DNA from: an uncultured Chloroflexota bacterium
Lineage (GTDB): Bacteria; Chloroflexota; Chloroflexia; Chloroflexales; Roseiflexaceae
Assembly: GCA_937876225.1 (NCBI GenBank)
Contig: CALFIC010000191.1
Location: 1-48,772, forward strand
Length of the DNA stretch: 48,772 bases
Direction: 5' to 3'
Part shown: positions 7,597 to 16,559 of the stretch, in pieces
Numbering within the stretch: the first letter of the stretch is position 1
How the letters are laid out: every line of letters begins with the position of its first letter
Made by a program: the position numbers and the translations under genes
The notes under the pieces: model-generated
Database searches by the model: none
What the model was told of the DNA's origin: nothing
What the model saw: only the letters and a program-made list of their open reading frames with translations

Positions 7597-8947
7597 CACG
7601 CTCACCAGTTTGGCACAGGTCGTGCATGCCACCAGCTATGCAGATTTTTCACCCGCCACCATCCACAAAATGAAAATCCACCTGCTCGACACCCTCGGGG
7701 TCAGCCTCGCAGGAGCGCAGGCCCCCGAAACGACTCGGGTCATCGCAGGTCTCGGGCTTACACCAGGCACCCCCAGCGCCACCCACATTTGGGGCACGCC
7801 CTACTATTGCGATGCGCGCACGGCAGCGTTTGTCAATGGGGTGGCGGCCCACGCCTACGAACTCGACGACAGCGGTGGCTGCGACCATTCGGGTGCCGTC
7901 GTCATCCCAGCGGCCATTGCCACCATCGCACATTTGGCACCCCCAATCACCGGCACTGCATTGCTCCATAGCCTGATCATGGGGTATGAAGTAGCCCGAC
8001 GAGTGCTCGAAGCCTGTGGCGGCTACGAAGCACACAACGGCCGAGGCTGGCATTCCACTGGCACCTGTGGCGTCTTTGGCTCAGCTACGACCGTCGCCTT
8101 GCTCCGTGGCAGTAGTGTAGACCAACTCGCCCAAGCCCTTGGCATCGCTGGGTCGTTTGCGGGGGGCACGTGGAGCTTCATCCATGATGGCAGTCAGACC
8201 AAAAAACTGCATGCCGGACGAGCCGCCGAAGCGGGCGTCATGGCCGCTAATTTGGCACTCGCCCAATTCAGTGGCCCGCACGCGCTGTTTGACACTGGCA
8301 GCTGGGGCAGTTTTTTTGATACATTTGGCGGTAGTCAGTGTGACCAATCTGCGTTGACTAGCCAATTCGGTGCGTTTTGGCGGATTAATCGTTGCTCTAT
8401 CAAGCCCTACGCCACCTGCCGTGGCTCGCATTCGGGGATTGACGCAATCAGCGCCATTATGTCCACTGAAAATCTCGTACCGAGCGATATCGCCGCCATC
8501 CACATCGCGATTAGTGCCTTTCAATACGGCATGTGCGGCAGTACGCGCATCACCACCCGTGCCGAAGCGCAAATGAGCTTGCCGTATGCACTGGCGGCGC
8601 GGCTCCACTACGGCAAAGTCTTTTTGGCTGAGCTTAGTGACGGCGCATGGCAAGACCCCAATATTGCCCACTGGCTGGCGTGCACTACGGTACAAATTGA
8701 TCCACAAATGAGTGATGATGCCGAGCCTGCCATCACTGTCACCACCCATGCTGGGGCACGCTATACGCAAACCGTCGACCATCCGCTAGGTGGGCCGCAA
8801 AATCCCCTGAGTGATGACCAAGTCATCGCCAAATTTCGCGATTTGGTGGCACCAGTCATCAGCGCCGAGACGAGCAGTCGCATCGTCGACACGGTACTGC
8901 GGCTCGAAGACTGTGATGATGTTGTCGCCCTAAGCACATTGTTGTAA
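7586..8947 (+). CDS. MmgE/PrpD family protein (2-methylcitrate dehydratase-like)
   Basis: 453 aa, the usual family length. Conserved stretches include KIHLLDTLGVSLAG, NGVAAHAYELDD, GRGWHSTGTCGVFG and HDGSQTKKLHAGRAAEAG. Characterised members dehydrate 2-methylcitrate, decarboxylate cis-aconitate or act on other small polycarboxylates. No prpB/prpC genes are nearby, so a methylcitrate role is unlikely; the setting favours a dehydration or lyase step on a ring-opened acid. It overlaps the preceding gene by 11 bases, with GAGGT as ribosome site. Confidence 0.9.
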   Translation: MTTNTLTSLAQVVHATSYADFSPATIHKMKIHLLDTLGVSLAGAQAPETTRVIAGLGLTPGTPSATHIWGTPYYCDARTAAFVNGVAAHAYELDDSGGCDHSGAVVIPAAIATIAHLAPPITGTALLHSLIMGYEVARRVLEACGGYEAHNGRGWHSTGTCGVFGSATTVALLRGSSVDQLAQALGIAGSFAGGTWSFIHDGSQTKKLHAGRAAEAGVMAANLALAQFSGPHALFDTGSWGSFFDTFGGSQCDQSALTSQFGAFWRINRCSIKPYATCRGSHSGIDAISAIMSTENLVPSDIAAIHIAISAFQYGMCGSTRITTRAEAQMSLPYALAARLHYGKVFLAELSDGAWQDPNIAHWLACTTVQIDPQMSDDAEPAITVTTHAGARYTQTVDHPLGGPQNPLSDDQVIAKFRDLVAPVISAETSSRIVDTVLRLEDCDDVVALSTLL

Positions 8948-8999
8948 GTTCTCTGCTATAGTAGCCCAAACAAAACAAACAACCGGCAAGGAGGGGGTC

Positions 9000-10220
9000 A
9001 TGCGTACTCGGCATTATGGCGCAATCGTGGTCGGTGGCGGTATTTTGGGGTGGAGCACAGCCTATCACCTGCAACAACAAGGGATTCACGACATCGCCGT
9101 CATCGACGTCAGCCATCCTGGCGTAGCGACGACGGGTGCCGGTGCCGGCTTTGTGGGGGAATGGGCGGCCGGGTTTGGGCCCAAAGGGTGGGGCGCCAAC
9201 GAACTGGCCCTCGAACAATACAGCCTCGCTTTTTATAAAGCACTGGGGCAACGCCACGACATCCACCTACGCACCAACGGCAACCTTTTTTTGGCACGTA
9301 GTGCCCACGGTTACAATACCTGGATTGCCCCCATGCTAACGCATCCCCTGGCCCCTGCAGATACCCGGGCGCTCAATCCTAGCGAAATCAACGCCATTAG
9401 TGGTGGTAGTATTGCCACAAACGAGGTATATGGCGCCGTCTACCATCCCCAAGGCATCCAAGTCCATACCACGCCGGCAGTGGTTGCCATCGCCCACGAA
9501 GTATTGCGCCATGGCGCTACCCCCATCTATGGCCAACAAGTAGTCGAATTGATCCACGACCATGGACATATCAGCGGTGTCAAAACGCAGAGTGGCCAGC
9601 AGTATCATGCCAATCACGTGATTATCGCGGCCGGGGCATGGAGCAATACCTTGTTAGCGACGGTCGGATTGACGTTGCCGTTGTATCGCGTAGTCGCCAC
9701 CCGAGTCATTGGTCAGGAATGTGGCGTCCCTGATTGCCTGCCCACCGTAATGATTCCCGAGCAGGGTGCCTGGATCCGCGAGCATCGCGGGGCGTTGATG
9801 TGGGGCACGGGTGATGGCTATGCGGCAGTCTACGATTTGCCCCAGATTGCGGCGGTGGGGACGCGCCCGTATTACCCCGAACTCGTGACCTCGTTGACCA
9901 CCGCCGTCCAAGCCTCGTTCCAACGCTTGTTCCCCGCCGTCGACATGAGTGTCGCCAACTGGACCCAAGGGATGCCGGCCTATACCGTCGACCGCACGTT
10001 TATCGCAGGCGCTGTGCCGGGCATCAACGGGTTGTGGGCAGTGACCGGTGACAACGAAGCGGGGGTCACCCACGCTCCAGCCCTTGGGCGGGTCATGGCG
10101 GATTTGGTCACGCAACATGCCCGCCCCGAAATCAATACGGACAGCTTTGCACTCGCGCGGTTCGCCCAAACCTATACCGACGAGCGAGCGGTGGCTGCCG
10201 CCATGCCGCCTCGGCGTTAG
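9000..10220 (+). CDS. FAD-dependent oxidoreductase (DAO family, glycine/sarcosine oxidase-like)
   Basis: 406 aa. The N-terminal dinucleotide-binding motif VVGGGILGWSTAYHL, GAGFVGEW and the C-terminal GINGLWAVTGDNEAGVTHAPALG are typical of the D-amino-acid/glycine/sarcosine oxidase family. It probably oxidises an amine or amino acid, reducing FAD. AAGGAGG precedes the ATG. It lies 52 bases after the PrpD-type gene and is followed 13 bases later by a VOC gene. Oxidation after C-N hydrolysis is consistent with the operon but remains inference. Confidence 0.88.
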   Translation: MRTRHYGAIVVGGGILGWSTAYHLQQQGIHDIAVIDVSHPGVATTGAGAGFVGEWAAGFGPKGWGANELALEQYSLAFYKALGQRHDIHLRTNGNLFLARSAHGYNTWIAPMLTHPLAPADTRALNPSEINAISGGSIATNEVYGAVYHPQGIQVHTTPAVVAIAHEVLRHGATPIYGQQVVELIHDHGHISGVKTQSGQQYHANHVIIAAGAWSNTLLATVGLTLPLYRVVATRVIGQECGVPDCLPTVMIPEQGAWIREHRGALMWGTGDGYAAVYDLPQIAAVGTRPYYPELVTSLTTAVQASFQRLFPAVDMSVANWTQGMPAYTVDRTFIAGAVPGINGLWAVTGDNEAGVTHAPALGRVMADLVTQHARPEINTDSFALARFAQTYTDERAVAAAMPPRR

Positions 10221-10233
10221 AAACAGCATCACC

Positions 10234-10632
10234 ATGCCACATCTCGGCTATGTAACGATAGTGGTCAGCGATTACGACCATGCCATCGCCTACTACACCC
10301 ACGTACTTGACTTCGTCGTCTACGAAGATCGTCCGATGGGACCCGGCAAACGCTGGGTGCTCATCGGGCCAGCTAATCACCACGGTAGTGCAATATTGCT
10401 TGCCCAAGCAAGCACCCCCGACCAAATTACCCATATCGGTAATCAAACCGGCGGGCGGGTGGCATTTTTTCTCATGAGTAACAACTTCGCCCATGATTAT
10501 GCCCGCATGCAGGGTTTGGGGGTTACATTCCTCGAAGCCCCCCGCCATGAACCATACGGGAGCGTGGTGAAATGGCAAGATTGTTATGGCAACAGTTGGG
10601 ATTTGTTGCAATTAATTGAACAGACACAGTAG
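10234..10632 (+). CDS. Glyoxalase/VOC superfamily protein
   Basis: 132 aa from the ATG at 10234; the longer frame from 10048 runs inside the oxidoreductase gene. Signatures are HLGYVTIVVSDYDHAIAYYTHVLDF at the N-terminus and KWQDCYGNSWDLLQL at the C-terminus, one full betaalphabetabetabeta pair. VOC proteins are metal-dependent isomerases, lyases or dioxygenases, or resistance proteins. As the last gene of the operon it may isomerise or cleave a pathway intermediate. Its stop codon lies inside the inverted repeat at 10622-10663. Confidence 0.85.
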   Translation: MPHLGYVTIVVSDYDHAIAYYTHVLDFVVYEDRPMGPGKRWVLIGPANHHGSAILLAQASTPDQITHIGNQTGGRVAFFLMSNNFAHDYARMQGLGVTFLEAPRHEPYGSVVKWQDCYGNSWDLLQLIEQTQ

Positions 10633-10663
10633 AGACGCAGCCTGCTGCGTCTCTACTGTGTCT
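10622..10663. repeat. Perfect 19-bp inverted repeat overlapping the VOC gene stop
   Basis: The arm AGACACAGTAGAGACGCAG, loop CCTG and an exact complementary arm. The stop codon of the VOC gene (10630-10632) lies in the left arm, so the last codons come from the repeat. It is followed by TTTACC rather than a real U-tract; it may stabilise the mRNA 3' end or terminate weakly. The AGAGACGC core resembles dispersed palindromes known from filamentous bacteria, but I see no second copy here. Confidence 0.85.
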
Positions 10664-10725
10664 TTACCATGCATCGCATGGCGAAACGCAGCCGTGTATC
10701 GGTTTTGGCATAAAAAATAAAAATA

Positions 10726-10759
10726 TGATTGTTTGGCGAACAATCACATGTGACAATCA
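10726..10759. promoter_or_regulatory. Possible operator cluster (ACAATCA repeats)
   Basis: TGATTGTT-TGGCG-AACAATCA is an 8-bp inverted repeat at 10726-10746. Further ACAATCA words follow at 10753-10759 and near 10777. The cluster lies 70-100 bases upstream of a good promoter, so it may bind a regulator of the importer operon. Confidence 0.4.
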
Positions 10760-10828
10760 TTTGTGTAAATACGCACAATCAATCCTTGATTAAAATGGGT
10801 TATTTATCAACAATAACTATTTTTTTAT

Positions 10829-10857
10829 TTGACAAAACGATATTCTTATAGTTAAAT
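10829..10857 (+). promoter_or_regulatory. Promoter of the isomerase/ABC importer operon
   Basis: TTGACA (10829-10834), a 17-base spacer and TTAAAT (10852-10857) in an AT-rich stretch, about 110 bases before the ATG at 10965. Confidence 0.65.
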
Positions 10858-10920
10858 CTCTGTAGATTACTTTCAACTAATTTTGTGATACATATACGTT
10901 GTTTTTATTTGCTGACAATA

Positions 10921-10934
10921 TGCACACGTGTGCA
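10921..10934. promoter_or_regulatory. Possible operator, 14-bp perfect palindrome
   Basis: TGCACACGTGTGCA is a perfect palindrome between the promoter and the ribosome site (AAAGGAG) of the isomerase gene, the position expected for a repressor site. No regulator gene is adjacent. Confidence 0.4.
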
Positions 10935-10964
10935 CAATACATACCGATACAAAGGAGTAGCAGT

Positions 10965-11900
10965 ATGCAGATTAGCGTCATTAGTGATTGTTACGACGAT
11001 AAATCGATAGACGGGATGCTCGATGCCTGTGTGGCCCAAGGGGTGACGGCGGTAGAGCTCGGCACGGGGAATTTTTCGGCGGCACGCCACTGCAACCTGC
11101 ACGAGCTATTGCACGATGCGGGGCAGCGGCGGCGCTGGCAGGCGCAATTTCAGCGTCGCGGTATTACCATCAGCGCCCTCAATTGTTCGGGGAATCTACT
11201 CGATGGCGACAGCCAACGACGCACCCAGTCGCAACAAGTGTTTTCTGATACTTTAAAACTGGCCGAATTACTCGAAATCAGCACCGTGGTGACGATGAGC
11301 GGCTGTCCTGGTGAGCCCCACGACGGCGGATTTTTTCCCAATTGGGTAACCTGTGATTGGCAACCCGAATTCCAAACATTACTTGCCCAACAATGGGCGC
11401 AAATCGTCACGCCGTTTTGGCAACAGGCAGCCACCCAGATCGCCAGCCACGGCGTGCGGGTAGCAATTGAGTTGCACCCGGGGCAAGTCGCCTACAACCC
11501 CCACACGTTTTGGCAACTCCATCGTATTACCGGTGATGTAGTAGGGGTCAACCTCGACCCTAGTCATCTGTTTTGGCAAGGGATCGACCCCATCCGGGTG
11601 GTGGGGGCGCTCAACAGTCACATCTATCATGTCCACGCCAAAGACTGCTGGATCAACGAAGACGAGTTGCGCCTCAACGGTGGGCTCGACACACGCCACG
11701 GCGACGGCACACCGCGGGCGTGGGGGCACTGCTTGTGGGGCGAAGGGCACGACGAAGCCTATTGGGCCGAGTTTGTGACCGCGCTACGCCGCCACAATTA
11801 TACGGGAGTATTGAGTATTGAGTATGCTGGAGCCGACGAAACTGTCGATGCGGGGATTGCGACGACAGTGGCATTACTCAAGCGGATTACGGCGGTGTAA
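10965..11900 (+). CDS. Sugar phosphate isomerase/epimerase (xylose-isomerase-like TIM barrel)
   Basis: 311 aa from the ATG at 10965, preceded by AAAGGAG; the frame upstream to 10899 lacks a ribosome site. IELHPGQ, GVNLDPSHLFWQG, YHVHAKD and LSIEYAG are the metal-binding strands of the AP-endonuclease-2/IolE-like fold. Cytoplasmic. It heads the operon with the downstream importer, so it probably isomerises or epimerises the imported sugar or its oxidised derivative. No specific substrate can be assigned. Confidence 0.87.
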   Translation: MQISVISDCYDDKSIDGMLDACVAQGVTAVELGTGNFSAARHCNLHELLHDAGQRRRWQAQFQRRGITISALNCSGNLLDGDSQRRTQSQQVFSDTLKLAELLEISTVVTMSGCPGEPHDGGFFPNWVTCDWQPEFQTLLAQQWAQIVTPFWQQAATQIASHGVRVAIELHPGQVAYNPHTFWQLHRITGDVVGVNLDPSHLFWQGIDPIRVVGALNSHIYHVHAKDCWINEDELRLNGGLDTRHGDGTPRAWGHCLWGEGHDEAYWAEFVTALRRHNYTGVLSIEYAGADETVDAGIATTVALLKRITAV

Positions 11901-11972
11901 GATAAAATGGTACAACCAGCCGTTTGGCTGTGTGTATAGATGGCATTGGTTGGATTGCGAAGGAGCAAACAC

Positions 11973-13373
11973 ATGGGCCACGATCAAAAAATTCCAGGAG
12001 CAGGTATCAGCCGGCGCAGCATGTTGCGCTTGATGGCGACTGCGACTGGTGCCGCAGTGCTGGCAGCCTGTGGCAAAAGTGCTGGCGCGCCCGCCGCTGG
12101 TGATGCGGCAAACGCCGAGCCAATCGAGTTGACCTACATGACCCCCGACCGTGAATTGGGGCAAAAGGTTGATAAATTGGCGATTGCGAGCTTTAACGAG
12201 CGCATGAAAAAAGAAGGCAAGCCGTGGAGCGTCAAAGGCGTACCCGGTCCTGCCACCGACAACGACTACAATACCAAAATCAACGTGGACGCTGGTGCCG
12301 GTACCTTGCCGGACATCGTGTCGCTCGGTGCTAGTGTCGTTGCTGACCTGGCAGCGGGTGGTGCGTTGGCCGATTTGAGTGATCATATCGCCAAGTGGGG
12401 CGATTATGCCCACATCTTCCCCGTGCTCAAAGAAGCGAACCTCATCAATGGTAAAAACTACACCACTCCCGGTAGCGCCTCGACCTTCACGTTTTTCTAT
12501 CGCAAAGACGTATTGGCCAAAAACAACATCAAAGATGTCCAACCCAATACCTGGGACGACTTCTATGGGTTGTGTGACAATATCGCCAAAGCTGGGGTAG
12601 CCGCAGTCTGTCTGCCTGCAGCCACTGCCTGGGGCGGCGGTTCATGGGAAGAAGGCTTCCGCCAAGTATGGATGAGCTTTAACGGCGAAATCTATAGCGA
12701 AAGCGAAAGCAAGTGGGTCGTCAGTAGCCCGGGCTTGCTCAAAGCCTTGACCGTCTACCAAACTTTGGCCAAAAACAAGTGGTTGACCGTCGATGCCTTG
12801 CTCAACCCCAATCCATGGGAACCAACCAAGTACCAGATGTTCCCCAAGGGTGAATTGGCCGTCTGTACGGGTGGTGACTGGCAATGGACGTTTGACTGGG
12901 GTCCGACTGGCGCCACGCCTATCGATGGATTGTTCGAAAAAGTCGGCCGCTGGCAATTCCCCAGCGAAGACGGGAAGCCGTTCGTCTTTGTTGGTACCGG
13001 CGGTGGACCTGCCGTCAGCGCCAAAACCAAGAATCTCGATGCTGCCTGGGCCTTCCTCGAGCACATGGCCCGCGCCGATGTGTCGTGTGAAGCCAACAAG
13101 ATTTATCTTGGCGGACCTTCGGGGATGGACAACTTCGCCGAACTCTGCCCCGACTACAAAACCCAAGTCGGCGGCAAAATGCTCGAAGCAACCAGTTTCT
13201 TCAACACCGGCAAGATTTTGCGCAATCGCGTCGGTGAATCCAAAATCGTTGACGGCATCTGCCGCGCGACAGAGGATGTCATCACTCTCAAGTCAACCCC
13301 CGAAGAAGCCATGGCTGCCTTTGCGGCTGCCATGAAGGATTCGTTGGGTGCAGACAAAATCAAACAAGCCTAA
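11973..13373 (+). CDS. ABC transporter sugar-binding lipoprotein
   Basis: 466 aa from the ATG at 11973, with GAAGGAG in front. The N-terminus SRRSMLRLMATATGAAVLAA ends in Cys and combines a twin-arginine-like motif with a lipobox (LAAC), so it is probably exported and lipid-anchored. The mature part is a family-1 solute-binding protein (TWDDFYGLCDNIAKAG, FPKGELAVCTGGDWQW, AWAFLEHMAR). It precedes two permease genes. A long hairpin after the stop may raise its level over the permeases. The ligand is probably a carbohydrate. Confidence 0.9.
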   Translation: MGHDQKIPGAGISRRSMLRLMATATGAAVLAACGKSAGAPAAGDAANAEPIELTYMTPDRELGQKVDKLAIASFNERMKKEGKPWSVKGVPGPATDNDYNTKINVDAGAGTLPDIVSLGASVVADLAAGGALADLSDHIAKWGDYAHIFPVLKEANLINGKNYTTPGSASTFTFFYRKDVLAKNNIKDVQPNTWDDFYGLCDNIAKAGVAAVCLPAATAWGGGSWEEGFRQVWMSFNGEIYSESESKWVVSSPGLLKALTVYQTLAKNKWLTVDALLNPNPWEPTKYQMFPKGELAVCTGGDWQWTFDWGPTGATPIDGLFEKVGRWQFPSEDGKPFVFVGTGGGPAVSAKTKNLDAAWAFLEHMARADVSCEANKIYLGGPSGMDNFAELCPDYKTQVGGKMLEATSFFNTGKILRNRVGESKIVDGICRATEDVITLKSTPEEAMAAFAAAMKDSLGADKIKQA

Positions 13374-13386
13374 TCCCTGATCCACA

Positions 13387-13422
13387 CACGTCCCCACCAG
13401 CAGCGGTGCTGGTGGGGACGTG
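13387..13422 (+). promoter_or_regulatory. Intercistronic hairpin between binding protein and permease genes
   Basis: A perfect 16-bp stem, CACGTCCCCACCAGCA with loop GCGG, beginning 13 bases after the binding-protein stop. No U-tract follows; AAGGAG of the permease comes right after. By analogy with malE-malF this probably blocks 3' decay and keeps the binding protein in excess. The second importer has an equivalent (48576-48611). Confidence 0.8.
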
Positions 13423-13441
13423 GCAAACAAAGGAGCCACCA

Positions 13442-14320
13442 TTGATTAGTCGTCGCTCAGAACGCACCATGCTGGCACTTTTTTTGGGACCAGCGGTGAT
13501 TATTGTGTTGATTTTTACCATCATGCCCGCCTTGTGGGCCATCTACGTCAGCTTTACCAATCGCGCCCTGACCGGTGCACGCTCAGTGAACTACGACTTT
13601 GTTGGCATAGCAAATTATGTCAAATTGCTATCAAACGAAATATTCCTGCATTCAATTAGCCTGACCTTGTGGTATACGTTGTGGACCAATATCGGGCAAT
13701 TTATCCTCGGATTAGCCACGGCGTTATTTCTCAATCGTGCCAATCTCTGGGGCAAAACCTTTTTGCTGGCCGCCGTGGTATTGCCGATGGTTATCCCTGC
13801 CGTCATTCAATCGTTGATTTGGTCATCGATGTTGGCAATGGGTGAATACGGCACGCTCAACCGCATCCTCGGGTTGATAGGGATCGCACCAGTGATGTGG
13901 TTACGGGAAGCGCCGATGATTTCGGTGACGCTGGTGAATTTTTGGAATAATTCCGGGTTTGCGATGATTTTGTTTTTGGCAGGCCTCGAAAACATCCCCC
14001 GTGAAGTCATCGAAGCCGCCCACATTGATGGTGCGAGCGCATGGCAGACCCTCACCCGTATCCGACTCCCGTTGATTAGATATGTGATTATGTTATGGCT
14101 ACTCCTCAATACCTTGGGGTGTTTGGGGGTATTTGACCTTGTCTATACACTTACCCGTGGTGGCCCGGGCAACCGCACCCAACTGGTGGGTATCTATATT
14201 TACGACCAAAGCTTTAAGTTTTATGAGTTAGGCATGGGCAGTGCCGCCTCGGTGATTTTGTTGTTTATCAGTTTGATAATCGGGCTGATTTATGTGCGCG
14301 TATTGCGCGTCACACTCTAG
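13442..14320 (+). CDS. ABC sugar transporter permease (first)
   Basis: 292 aa from the TTG at 13442, six bases after AAGGAG; an alternative GTG at 13406 lies inside the hairpin and is unlikely. Six membrane helices are evident, beginning MLALFLGPAVIIVLIF. The EAAxxDGAxxxxxFxxIxLP loop reads EAAHIDGASAWQTLTRIRLP, the contact site for the ATPase. This is the MalF/UgpA-type subunit. No ATPase gene is in the operon, so a shared MsmX-like ATPase elsewhere is expected. Confidence 0.9.
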   Translation: MISRRSERTMLALFLGPAVIIVLIFTIMPALWAIYVSFTNRALTGARSVNYDFVGIANYVKLLSNEIFLHSISLTLWYTLWTNIGQFILGLATALFLNRANLWGKTFLLAAVVLPMVIPAVIQSLIWSSMLAMGEYGTLNRILGLIGIAPVMWLREAPMISVTLVNFWNNSGFAMILFLAGLENIPREVIEAAHIDGASAWQTLTRIRLPLIRYVIMLWLLLNTLGCLGVFDLVYTLTRGGPGNRTQLVGIYIYDQSFKFYELGMGSAASVILLFISLIIGLIYVRVLRVTL

Positions 14321-14330
14321 CGAGGGAGCC

Positions 14331-15218
14331 ATGCAACAAACGACACCTGCACATACGCAACGCACCGCCGCACCACTCAGTCTGCTCCAAAAACTCCCTT
14401 TGATTGGCATTTATGCCTTTATGTTCTTGCTCTGCCTCTTTTGTTTGGCGCCGTTTGTGTGGCCGATTTTGAGTGCTTTTAGTATCAAACCCGAAAACGT
14501 GTCGGGGCTCTATTTGTACATCCCAGCGGCCTGGACACTCAAGGGCTTCGACGATGCAATCTTTGGGCGTGGTCAAGCGTTGATTTTGCTCAAAAACAGC
14601 TTGCTCACCACCGTAGGTGGCGTCGGATTTGCAGTGATTTTTAGTGCGCTGGGTGGCTACACCTTGTCACGTAGTGAATTCCGCTTCAAAAAATTATTGA
14701 TGTATGCCTTTTTGTTGATTCAAATCATCCCTGCTACTGCCACGATTTTGCCTTTTTTCATCATCATGCGCGAACTGCATTTGATTGATTCATTGTGGGG
14801 CGTGACGATTGGATTGACGGCAGGGCAGATTCCCTTTTTGTTGTGGGTCATGAAGGGATTTTTTGATGAAGTCCCCAAAGAACTCGAAGAATCGGCCGCC
14901 ATTGACGGCGCCACCCGCTTCCAGATTTTGTGGTATGTGATTGTGCCGTTGGCGTTACCGGGGTTGGGTGCCGCCTCGGTGCTGGCGTTTAATTCGGCCT
15001 GGTCAGCGTTTTTTATGCCGTTGATTTTGTTGTCATCACCAGACAAATTCCTGCTCCCTTTGGGGTTATTCCGCTCGATTATCGGCTATACCAACATCGA
15101 CTACCGTATGATGAACGCTATGTCGATTATTTATTTGCTCCCCTCGTTTCTCTTTTTCTTGTTAGCGCGGCGCTACCTCGTCAAAGGAATGATGGCAGGC
15201 GCCATGGCCGGGAATTAG
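14331..15218 (+). CDS. ABC sugar transporter permease (second)
   Basis: 295 aa from the ATG at 14331 (AGGGAG site), 10 bases after the first permease. It is a MalG/UgpE-type subunit with about six helices and the coupling loop EESAAIDGATRFQILWYVIVP. The C-terminus LVKGMMAGAMAGN is typical (usually ...GLTAGAVKG). It completes the importer apart from the ATPase. Its last four bases overlap the 3' end of the convergent histidine kinase gene. Confidence 0.9.
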   Translation: MQQTTPAHTQRTAAPLSLLQKLPLIGIYAFMFLLCLFCLAPFVWPILSAFSIKPENVSGLYLYIPAAWTLKGFDDAIFGRGQALILLKNSLLTTVGGVGFAVIFSALGGYTLSRSEFRFKKLLMYAFLLIQIIPATATILPFFIIMRELHLIDSLWGVTIGLTAGQIPFLLWVMKGFFDEVPKELEESAAIDGATRFQILWYVIVPLALPGLGAASVLAFNSAWSAFFMPLILLSSPDKFLLPLGLFRSIIGYTNIDYRMMNAMSIIYLLPSFLFFLLARRYLVKGMMAGAMAGN

Positions 15219-16537
15219 GGATACGGCAAACTCAATGTCACCGTCGTGCCCTGATCAAGCTCCGACTGCATCGTAATTAAGCCACCATGAGCCACGGCAA
15301 TAGATTGAGCAATCGCCAACCCGAGCCCTGAACCATTGCCAATCGAATTATCGGCACGATAAAAGCGTTGGAACACCAATTCAACCTGGTGTGCGGCAAT
15401 CCCACTACCCTGATCGATGCATTGGATGACGCAACAAGCGTTGTCCAATGCATACGTGATTTGTACCACTTGCTGGGGTTTGCTATGGCGGATAGCGTTT
15501 TCGATGACATTTGAGAGTAATTGAATCATGCGGGTCGTATCAATCACCAATTCGATTGGTTGAGTCGCGTGGGTGATGTCAATATGCACCAGTTGTGTGC
15601 GCGCATAATCTGCGTGCATCATGGCTACGTGGTCAACGAGGGTGCCAATATCGACCGTTGATTTATACAGGACTAATGCATTGGCATCGATTAGCGAAAT
15701 GGTGCGCAAATCGTCAACCAAGCGATTCATCAGCATCACTTCTTCGTACATTAATTGGAAGTGATGTGGCAACGGATTGATAACGCCGTCACGCAAACTC
15801 TCGATTTTGGCGCTAATCACGCTCATGGGCGTGCGTAATTCGTGGGCGATATCGGCAGTCATTTGGCGGCGCAATTCGATTTGGCGGCGCACTTCATGGC
15901 GCATTCTGTCCAGTGATGTGGCAAGTTGCAATACTTCATTTGGAGCATCAGCCGTCATAAACCCAGACACCGGCACATCAGACGTACTCATTTGCGGGGC
16001 GTTGGCCGTCAATACTTGAATCGGGTCAGCAATGCGTTTGGCCAATGAATTCGATAAAAGAGAAGTTAACAACACCGCAACAATCCCAAACCCGATACAG
16101 GCAAGTGTGCGTTCATAGACAATTTGTTTGACATATTTATAGTTATTGAGCGAATAATCGGGGGGGATAATATAAATTATTTTATTTTTATCGACCGCTA
16201 CGGCAATTTTGCGTGATTCAAATGCCAAATCTACGTAGGTTGAATTCACATTTTTGGCATACAAGATATTACCTTGGACATCGGTAATAACTGGCGCTTC
16301 TGCAAACTCACTCACGAGCTTGGTAATATAACCCATTTCGTCGACAAACGAATGTCCAGGTACAGGGGATTGATAATACTTAATCGCGGCCGTGCCATAC
16401 ATTTCGGCAATTTTGGGCATATACCGATATATGATGGCGTAATAGGCAAAGCCAATTTGGGCGAGCACAATCAAGCAGGCACAAATAATTGTCATAGCCA
16501 CCATCGACCGGAAAATCTGTTGGCGGAGACTTTGCAT
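15215..16537 (-). CDS. Sensor histidine kinase
   Basis: 440 aa. Membrane helix about 10-36, an extracytoplasmic sensor of about 105 residues, second helix about 143-165, HAMP-like linker about 166-220, HisKA with the phospho-acceptor in DIAHELRTP (H232), then HATPase_c with NVIENAIRHS, DQGSGI and GSGLGLAI. It is a complete class I kinase, but no response-regulator gene is adjacent, so it is an orphan here. It ends head-on with the importer operon. GGGAC precedes the ATG. Confidence 0.92.
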   Translation of the reverse strand: MQSLRQQIFRSMVAMTIICACLIVLAQIGFAYYAIIYRYMPKIAEMYGTAAIKYYQSPVPGHSFVDEMGYITKLVSEFAEAPVITDVQGNILYAKNVNSTYVDLAFESRKIAVAVDKNKIIYIIPPDYSLNNYKYVKQIVYERTLACIGFGIVAVLLTSLLSNSLAKRIADPIQVLTANAPQMSTSDVPVSGFMTADAPNEVLQLATSLDRMRHEVRRQIELRRQMTADIAHELRTPMSVISAKIESLRDGVINPLPHHFQLMYEEVMLMNRLVDDLRTISLIDANALVLYKSTVDIGTLVDHVAMMHADYARTQLVHIDITHATQPIELVIDTTRMIQLLSNVIENAIRHSKPQQVVQITYALDNACCVIQCIDQGSGIAAHQVELVFQRFYRADNSIGNGSGLGLAIAQSIAVAHGGLITMQSELDQGTTVTLSLPYP

Positions 16538-16559
16538 GGTATGGTCCCTTTTTCAACAC

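Noticed and set aside
7649..8782. Long minus-strand frames opposite the PrpD gene
   Set aside because: Antisense shadows of a well supported gene; low-complexity Gly/Arg composition and no ribosome sites.
10965..15218. Complete ABC importer including ATPase
   Set aside because: No P-loop ATPase gene is found in the operon or nearby on the same strand; the only ABC ATPase (38727-39719) belongs to the Gld-type exporter.
15215..16537. Two-component system acting on the importer
   Set aside because: No response regulator gene adjoins the kinase; its tail-to-tail position next to the permease alone does not support a functional link.
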